Assembly (NCBI RefSeq): GCF_017916425.1
Contig: NZ_JAFMSX010000002.1
Span: forward strand, 56,413 to 120,412
DNA: 64,000 nucleotides
Direction: 5' to 3'
From: Nocardioides sp. SYSU D00065
GTDB lineage: Bacteria; Actinomycetota; Actinomycetes; Propionibacteriales; Nocardioidaceae
The first letter of the stretch is position 1. The number at the start of each line of letters is the position of its first letter. Under the pieces are notes generated by a model. That model saw only the letters and a list, made by a program, of their open reading frames with translations. It ran no database searches and was not told the origin of the DNA. Of the stretch, positions 59,022 to 64,000 are shown in pieces. The position numbers and the translations under genes were made by a program.

Positions 59022-61082
59022 ATGACCACCGAGCAGGTCCCCTCCCGCGTCGAGCAGGTGCCCACCGTCGAGCCGGAGGCGCCCGCGGTGCAGCGGGTCG
59101 AGGACGCCGGGGTCCACGCCACGGACAGGGGCTACCGGCAGCCGGCGGTCGACGTCGCGGCGCTGCGCAGGCTCCTCGACGGCCGCTACCACGAGGTCCG
59201 CGACCTGGTGCGCGCCAACCTCGCCGAGCACGCGCAGGTCCTGCTCGACGAGGAGCAGCTGAGCACCGCCGACTTCCGCGAGCGGGTCAAGGACGTCGTG
59301 CTGAAGATGGCGAGCACCGGCCAGACCGGCATGGGGTTCCCCCAGGAGTACGGCGGTGGCGGCGACATCGGTGCGTCCGTCGCGGCCTTCGAGACCCTCG
59401 CCTACGGCGACCTGTCGGTGCTGGTCAAGGTGGGGGTGCAGTTCGGCCTCTTCGGCGGCGCGATCCTCCAGCTCGGCACCAAGACGCACCACGACGCCTA
59501 CCTCGCGGACCTCGTCAGCGGCCGGACGATGGGCTGCTTCGCGATGACCGAGAGCGGTCACGGCTCCAACGTGCAGGCGCTCGGCACCGTGGCGACGTAC
59601 GACGTCGAGGCCCAGGAGTTCGTGATCACGACCCCCGACGACGCCAGCCGCAAGGACTACATCGGCAACGCCGCCGCCCACGCCGAGCTCGCGGTCGTCT
59701 TCGCGCAGCTCGAGGTCGCCGGCGAGCGTCACGGCGTGCACGCCTTCGTCGTCCCGGTGCGCGAGGGCGGCCACGTCCGCGACGGCGTGCGCATCGAGGA
59801 CTGCGGTCCCAAGATGGGCCTCAACGGCGTCGACAACGGCCGGATCTGGTTCGACGGCGTGCGGGTGCCGCGCACCGCGCTGCTCAACCAGTTCGCCGAG
59901 GTCACCCCGGAGGGCCGCTACCTCTCGCCGATCGACAACCCCAACAAGCGCTTCTTCACCATGCTGGGCACTCTGGTGCAGGGGCGCGTGTGCGTCGGGG
60001 GCGCGGGCATCAACGCCGCCAAGGTCGCGCTCACCATCGCCACCCGCTACGCCGATCGCCGCCGGCAGTTCGAGGCGTCGTCGAGCGAGGAGGAGCAGGT
60101 GCTCCTGGACTACGGCATGCACCAGCGCCGGCTGCTGCCCCTGCTGGCCCGGACGTACGCCCTGCACTTCGCGCAGGAGGTCGTCGCCGGCCAGCTCCAC
60201 GACGTCTTCTCCGGGCCCGGCCCCACCGAGCCGGGCAGCGACGAGCACGCCCGGCGCACGCTGGAGTCGCGTGCCGCGGCCACCAAGGCGCTCGGCACCT
60301 GGCACGCCACCCGCACGATCCAGGAGTGCCGCGAGGCGTGCGGCGGTGCCGGCTACCTCAGCGAGAACCGCTTCGCCGCGCTCAAGGCCGACACCGACGT
60401 GTTCACGACCTTCGAGGGCGACAACCACGTGCTGCTCCAGCTGGTCGCCAAGGGCCTGCTCACCGACTACGCCGGCGAGTTCGAGGACATGGACCAGCTC
60501 GGGATGGCCCGCTTCGTGGCGGGCCTCGCGGTGGAGACCGTCGTCGAGCGCACGGCCGTGCACAAGCTCGTGCAGTCGGTGCGCGACCTGCTGCCCGGTG
60601 GCGACACGTGGGACCAGGAGGCGGGCCTGCTCGACCCCAACTACCAGCTCGCCATGCTGCGCTTCCGCGAGGAGCACATGATCGGCGGCGTCGCACGCCG
60701 CCTCAAGCGGGGCGTCGACCAGGGGCTCGACGCGGGCGCGGTCTTCTCCCGCGTGCAGGACCACGTCATCGCCGCCGCACGGGCGCACGCCGAGCGCCTG
60801 GTGCTGGAGGCGTTCGTCGCCCGGACCGCCGCGCTGCCCGACGGTGACCTCAAGGTCGCGCTCAACCTGCTCTGCGACCTTCACGCGCTGAGCACCATCG
60901 AGTCCGACCGCGCCTGGTTCATGGAGCACGGGCGCCTGTCCAGCGCCCGCTCCAAGGCGATCAGTCGCGAGATCAACGACCTGTGCCGCAAGGTCCGGCC
61001 GCTCGCCGTCGACCTCGTCGACGCGTTCGCCGTGCCGGATGAGATGCTGCGCAGCCGCGAGCTGCTGACCTGGGGTGACTAG
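59022..61082 (+). CDS. Acyl-CoA oxidase / dehydrogenase family enzyme
   Basis: 686 residues, the length of peroxisomal-type acyl-CoA oxidases (ACOX), longer than the ~380 of simple dehydrogenases. FAD/substrate motifs: 'GCFAMTESGHGSNVQALGTV', 'YIGNAAAHAELAVVFAQLEV', 'MLGTLVQGRVCVGGAGINAA', and the catalytic Glu465 in 'TTFEGDNHVLLQLVAKG'. It would introduce a trans-2 double bond into acyl-CoA and pass electrons to O2 or a flavoprotein. Immediately followed (TAG-ATG) by a small hydrolase gene. Confidence 0.88.
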   Translation: MTTEQVPSRVEQVPTVEPEAPAVQRVEDAGVHATDRGYRQPAVDVAALRRLLDGRYHEVRDLVRANLAEHAQVLLDEEQLSTADFRERVKDVVLKMASTGQTGMGFPQEYGGGGDIGASVAAFETLAYGDLSVLVKVGVQFGLFGGAILQLGTKTHHDAYLADLVSGRTMGCFAMTESGHGSNVQALGTVATYDVEAQEFVITTPDDASRKDYIGNAAAHAELAVVFAQLEVAGERHGVHAFVVPVREGGHVRDGVRIEDCGPKMGLNGVDNGRIWFDGVRVPRTALLNQFAEVTPEGRYLSPIDNPNKRFFTMLGTLVQGRVCVGGAGINAAKVALTIATRYADRRRQFEASSSEEEQVLLDYGMHQRRLLPLLARTYALHFAQEVVAGQLHDVFSGPGPTEPGSDEHARRTLESRAAATKALGTWHATRTIQECREACGGAGYLSENRFAALKADTDVFTTFEGDNHVLLQLVAKGLLTDYAGEFEDMDQLGMARFVAGLAVETVVERTAVHKLVQSVRDLLPGGDTWDQEAGLLDPNYQLAMLRFREEHMIGGVARRLKRGVDQGLDAGAVFSRVQDHVIAAARAHAERLVLEAFVARTAALPDGDLKVALNLLCDLHALSTIESDRAWFMEHGRLSSARSKAISREINDLCRKVRPLAVDLVDAFAVPDEMLRSRELLTWGD

Positions 61083-61658
61083 ATGACCTTCGGGGGACGG
61101 TCCACGAGGTGGGAGCCGGCGGGCGCCGCCCGCGGGCTCGCGCTCGTCGCACCCGGCCGTGCCTACTCGCCCGACGCCCCGCTGCTCGACTTCGCCCGCA
61201 TCGCGCTGCAGCAGCACGGCTTCACGGTCCAGCAGCTCTGGTGGGACTCGACCACCCGCGGCGAGGAGGATCCCGAGGCGTGGGTACGCCGACAGGTGGC
61301 CGCAGCGCTCGCCGGAGAGGACGCCGCCCGCGTGCTCGTGGTCGGCAAGTCGCTGGGCACCCACGCCGCGTCGTACGCCGCCGAGCACGGGCTCGACGCG
61401 ATCTGGCTGACCCCGCTCCTGGTCGAGCCCCGGCTCGCCGAGGCGGTGGCCGCCAATCCCGGCCGGCAGCTGCTCGTCGGGGGCCTGGCCGACCAGCTGT
61501 GGAACGCCGGCGTCGCCCGCGAGCTGGCGGCCACGGGCTGCGACGTGCTGGAGGTGCCCGACGCCGACCACGGCATGGCCACCTCCGACGCGGTGCGCAC
61601 CGCCGAGATCCACCTGGAGGTGGCCCGGGCCGTCGACGCCTTCCTGCGTGCGGCGTGA
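61083..61658 (+). CDS. Small alpha/beta hydrolase
   Basis: 191 residues, starting directly after the acyl-CoA oxidase stop. Nucleophile elbow 'VVGKSLGTHAA' with Ser at about 90, 'LVGGLADQLWNAGVA' and a candidate His in 'DADHGMAT' (about 162). No membrane segment. Compact KANL3/Tex30-type alpha/beta fold. Cotranscribed with the oxidase, so perhaps a thioesterase-like partner, though the sequence alone does not show that. Confidence 0.75.
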   Translation: MTFGGRSTRWEPAGAARGLALVAPGRAYSPDAPLLDFARIALQQHGFTVQQLWWDSTTRGEEDPEAWVRRQVAAALAGEDAARVLVVGKSLGTHAASYAAEHGLDAIWLTPLLVEPRLAEAVAANPGRQLLVGGLADQLWNAGVARELAATGCDVLEVPDADHGMATSDAVRTAEIHLEVARAVDAFLRAA

Positions 61659-61717
61659 CGTCCAGCCGCATCTGACCCGGGCGCCCAGGGCCCCAGGAGC
61701 CGTCGTCGCGGCCGCCG

Positions 61718-61744
61718 TGTCACACACGGGGTCCCGGCGGTGTC
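61718..61744 (+). promoter_or_regulatory. ECF41-type promoter (TGTCACA-N16-TGTC)
   Basis: tgtcaca at 61718, a 16-nt spacer, then tgtc at 61741. The published ECF41 consensus is TGTCACA-N16-CGTC; only the first base of the -10 differs. It lies 42 nt upstream of the CxxC AhpD-like gene, which is followed by an ECF41-type sigma gene. Positive autoregulation is the usual arrangement. Confidence 0.75.
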
Positions 61745-61785
61745 TCCATGTCATCGACGCCCGCACTCTCGCATCAGGAGATGAC

Positions 61786-62379
61786 ATGCCCAGCCAGTTC
61801 CGCATCCCGAAGGCACACCTCGACGGCGCCTACGGTGCCGTCATGACCCGCCTCGCGCAGCGCATGTGGGGCCAGGTGCCCGACAACGCTCACGTCCTGT
61901 GGCACAACAAGCCGGTCCTCCGGTCGGTCTTCGCCTTCGAGCAGAGGGTGGGGCGCTGGAAGGCGCTGGACCCGCACCTCAAGGCGTACGCCGAGATGGC
62001 GAGCGCGGGCGTCATCGGGTGCTCGTGGTGCCTCGACTTCGGCTACTTCCTCGCCCACACCAAGGGGCTCGACGAGGCGAAGGTCCGCGAAGTGCCGCGC
62101 TGGCGCGAGTCGGAGGTCTTCACCGACCTCGAGCGCGAGGTGATGGCGTACGCCGAGGCGATGACCGTGACCCCGCCCGCCGTGACCGACGAGATGGTTG
62201 CCAGCCTGGACCGTCAGCTCGGTCACGCCGCCGTCGTCGAGCTGACCATGATGATCGCGGTGGAGAACGAGCGCTCCCGGTTCAACGCCGCGATGGGGCT
62301 GGCCTCGCAGGGCTTCAGCGACGTCTGCGAGCTGCCGCTCGCCGCCCCGGCGGGAGCGGCGGGAGCGGCGACGACGTGA
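61786..62379 (+). CDS. Carboxymuconolactone-decarboxylase / AhpD-like protein
   Basis: 197 residues from ATG 61786, with AGGAG 5 nt upstream. AhpD-like core with redox pair Cys79-x-x-Cys82 ('VIGCSWCLDFGYF') and 'VFTDLEREVMAYAEAMTVTP', 'AVVELTMMIAVENERSRFNA'. Such proteins are the common target of ECF41 sigma factors; they are peroxidase-type redox enzymes with unknown substrates. Overlaps the sigma gene by 4 nt (GTGA). Confidence 0.88.
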   Translation: MPSQFRIPKAHLDGAYGAVMTRLAQRMWGQVPDNAHVLWHNKPVLRSVFAFEQRVGRWKALDPHLKAYAEMASAGVIGCSWCLDFGYFLAHTKGLDEAKVREVPRWRESEVFTDLEREVMAYAEAMTVTPPAVTDEMVASLDRQLGHAAVVELTMMIAVENERSRFNAAMGLASQGFSDVCELPLAAPAGAAGAATT

Positions 62380-63254
62380 GTGCGGACCTGGCCACGTCGG
62401 CGTTCGTCGCGCACCGCAACCTGCTCTTCACGGTCGCCTACGAGATGCTCGGCTCCGCCGCTGACGCCGAGGACGTGCTGCAGGAGGTCTGGCTGCGGTG
62501 GGCCGACGGCGACCGCTCCGACGTCGTGGACTCCCGCGCCTACCTCGTCCGGATGGTCACCCGGCTCTCGCTCAACCGCCTGCGCACGCTGTCGCGCCGG
62601 CGCGAGGACTACGTCGGCACGTGGCTGCCGGAGCCGTTGCTGACCGCTCCCGACGTGGCGGACGACGTCGAGCTGGCCGACAGCGTCTCCACGGCCATGC
62701 TGCTGGTGCTCGAGACGCTGCCGCCGACCGAGCGCGCGGTGTTCGTCCTGCGCGAGGTCTTCGACGTGCCGTACGCCGAGGTCGCCGCGGCCGTCGAGAA
62801 GTCCGAGCCGGCGGTGCGGCAGATCGCCGCCCGCGCCAGAGCGCACGTGGCCGAGCGCCGCCCGCGAGCGTCGGTCACGGCGGCGGAGCGGGACGCGGTG
62901 ATCGAGCGGTTCCGGGTCGCGACCGAGACCGGCGACCTCCAGGGACTCATGGACGTCCTCGCGCCCGACGTGGTGCTGATGACCGACGGAGGCGGCAAGG
63001 TGAAGGCGGCGCTCAACCCGATCTCCGGGCGGGACAAGGTGTTCCGCTTCCTCACCGCCGTCGCTCCCGACGCGCTCGAGCTGGTGCCGGTCTGGCTCAA
63101 CGGGTCGCCGGCGATCCAGTTCGTCGTCGCCGGTCAGCGTGACGGCGTCGGGACGATGCTCGTGGAGCACGGTGTCGTGACCCGGCTGTTCCTGGTGCGC
63201 AACCCCGACAAGCTCCGGGCGGTGAGCGAGGAGGTGGACCTCTCGCGGCGGTGA
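62376..63254 (+). CDS. ECF41-family RNA polymerase sigma factor (SigJ-like)
   Basis: 292 residues from GTG 62376, overlapping the AhpD-like gene. Sigma2 ('VAYEMLGSAADAEDVLQEVW', 19-38) and sigma4 (about 105-160, 'LPPTERAVFVLREVFDVPYA'). A SnoaL-like C-terminal extension follows with Asp204-Gly-Gly-Gly-Lys208 and the terminal 'NPDKL', the two hallmarks of ECF41. The extension acts as a built-in activity switch, since no anti-sigma factor is used. Autoregulated from the promoter at 61718. Confidence 0.9.
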   Translation: MSADLATSAFVAHRNLLFTVAYEMLGSAADAEDVLQEVWLRWADGDRSDVVDSRAYLVRMVTRLSLNRLRTLSRRREDYVGTWLPEPLLTAPDVADDVELADSVSTAMLLVLETLPPTERAVFVLREVFDVPYAEVAAAVEKSEPAVRQIAARARAHVAERRPRASVTAAERDAVIERFRVATETGDLQGLMDVLAPDVVLMTDGGGKVKAALNPISGRDKVFRFLTAVAPDALELVPVWLNGSPAIQFVVAGQRDGVGTMLVEHGVVTRLFLVRNPDKLRAVSEEVDLSRR

Positions 63255-63332
63255 CCCGAGCGGGCCCCGGACGTTCGCGCTGAGCGGAACCACGGCCGGA
63301 ATCGTCCCCGTCCCGCCGGACGTTCCACCGGC

Positions 63333-64000
63333 ATGACGCAGAACCTCTCCCTCCCCGTGGTGTTCCTTCACGACACGGTCGTGCTTCCCGGCATGGTCGT
63401 GCCCATCGAGCTCGACGACTCCGCGCGCGCCGCCATCGACGCCGCGCGCCTGGCCCAGGCCGAGACGGACTCCGAGCCGACCCGGGTGCTGGTCGCTCCG
63501 CGGCTCGAGGACCGCTACGCCACCCACGGCGTGGTCGCCGTCGTGGACAGGGTCGGCCGCTTCGCCGGCGGCAGGCCCGCCGCGGTGCTGCGCGCCGAGC
63601 GCCGGGTCGCCATCGGCGCCGGCGTCACCGGACCGGGCGCCGCCCTTTGGGTCGAGGCCGAGCCCGTCGCGACGACCCCGGTCACCGACGAGCTCCGCGA
63701 GCTCGCCGAGGAGTACCGCGCGCTCGTCGTGGCGATCCTCGAGCGGCGCGAGGCGTGGCAGGTGATCGACAACGTGCGCCGCATCAGCGATCCCGATGCT
63801 CTCGCCGACACCTCCGGCTACGCCCCGTACCTCTCCGACGACCAGAAGCGCCAGGTGCTCGAGACCCCCGACGTGGGTGACCGGCTCCGCGCGCTGGTCG
63901 AGTGGACCCGCGCGTACGACGCGGAGGACGACGTCAACGACAAGATCAGCCAGGACGTCCGCGAGGGGCTCGAGCAGAGCCAGCGGGAGTTCCTGCTGCG
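63333..64000 (+). CDS. lon: ATP-dependent protease Lon, 5' part (truncated by window end)
   Basis: The first 222 codons of a reading frame from ATG 63333 run off the window. The N-terminal Lon domain is clear: 'LSLPVVFLHDTVVLPGMVVP', 'RVLVAPRLEDRYATHGVVAV', 'GRFAGGRPAAVLRAERRVAI', followed by helices 'DDVNDKISQDVREGLEQSQR' that lead into the AAA+ module of Lon. Quality-control protease. The 78-bp upstream gap holds two direct copies of ccggacgttc, 50 bp apart. Confidence 0.92.
   Translation, partial: MTQNLSLPVVFLHDTVVLPGMVVPIELDDSARAAIDAARLAQAETDSEPTRVLVAPRLEDRYATHGVVAVVDRVGRFAGGRPAAVLRAERRVAIGAGVTGPGAALWVEAEPVATTPVTDELRELAEEYRALVVAILERREAWQVIDNVRRISDPDALADTSGYAPYLSDDQKRQVLETPDVGDRLRALVEWTRAYDAEDDVNDKISQDVREGLEQSQREFLL

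Overview
The window is about 64 kb of very GC-rich DNA with dense, mostly overlapping genes, frequent GTG starts, and ATGA/GTGA stop-start junctions. An F420-dependent luciferase-like oxidoreductase, three clear ANTAR proteins plus one ANTAR-like, a SigB/F-type sigma factor, an ECF41 sigma factor, a DUF6766 protein, IcmF and LPXTG fibrils together point to a high-GC actinobacterium. Nocardioidaceae (Nocardioides or a relative) is my best guess, but that is inference from gene content. I saw no rRNA, tRNA, IS element, prophage or CRISPR array.

Layout. 1-7.4 kb: a surface-fibril island with a 5'-truncated CshA/DUF11 protein ending in LPATG, a sortase, and a 1915-residue LPDTG-anchored adhesin with seven repeated isopeptide-like modules. 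7.4-10.0 kb: a serine hydrolase, an orphan OmpR-type regulator and an acetyltransferase, with a very strong bidirectional terminator. 10.0-18.7 kb: a zinc-homeostasis supercluster with an AztABCD-type uptake system (two AztD-like lipoproteins), a YibE/F protein, a YcgQ-like/YcgR-like permease pair and a Zur repressor; a Zur-like box lies in the divergent aztB/aztA promoter. 18.8-24.0 kb: PAP2 phosphatase, M15 peptidase lipoprotein, rhomboid protease, FAD/Rieske oxidoreductase, HAD phosphatase and a GAF/ANTAR-like protein. 24.0-27.6 kb: a LuxR protein with a degenerate receiver coupled to an F420 oxidoreductase, then a DUF6766 operon that includes a 27-residue membrane microprotein.

27.6-31.4 kb: CinA-type amidase and a four-gene redox operon (SDR, Zn-alcohol dehydrogenase, heme-oxygenase-like iron enzyme, CDGSH protein). 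It is followed by five tandem ~81-bp non-coding repeats. 31.9-38.7 kb: seven genes on the minus strand, nearly every junction a 4-nt overlap: four glycosyltransferases, a START-like protein, a carotenoid-desaturase-type FAD oxidoreductase and a SAM methyltransferase. I recognise no named pathway here, so this is the best candidate for an undescribed biosynthetic system. 38.8-43.2 kb: a signalling block of three ANTAR proteins, an AraC regulator and a SigB/F-type sigma factor.

43.2-51.5 kb: a SurA-like lipoprotein, a duplicated ~102-bp element, the fused B12-dependent mutase IcmF with an 18-bp palindromic operator candidate and a MarR regulator, a signal-less BtuF-like protein, a shortened aldehyde-dehydrogenase relative, an acetyltransferase and an HSL-type hydrolase. 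51.5-55.3 kb: a TPP riboswitch controlling a thiamine ABC importer. 55.3-64 kb: a PAP2 membrane protein, a large nested inverted repeat, an NlpC/P60 hydrolase, a sulfotransferase, an acyl-CoA oxidase, an AhpD-like/ECF41 sigma pair with a matching promoter, and the 5' part of lon, which runs off the window.
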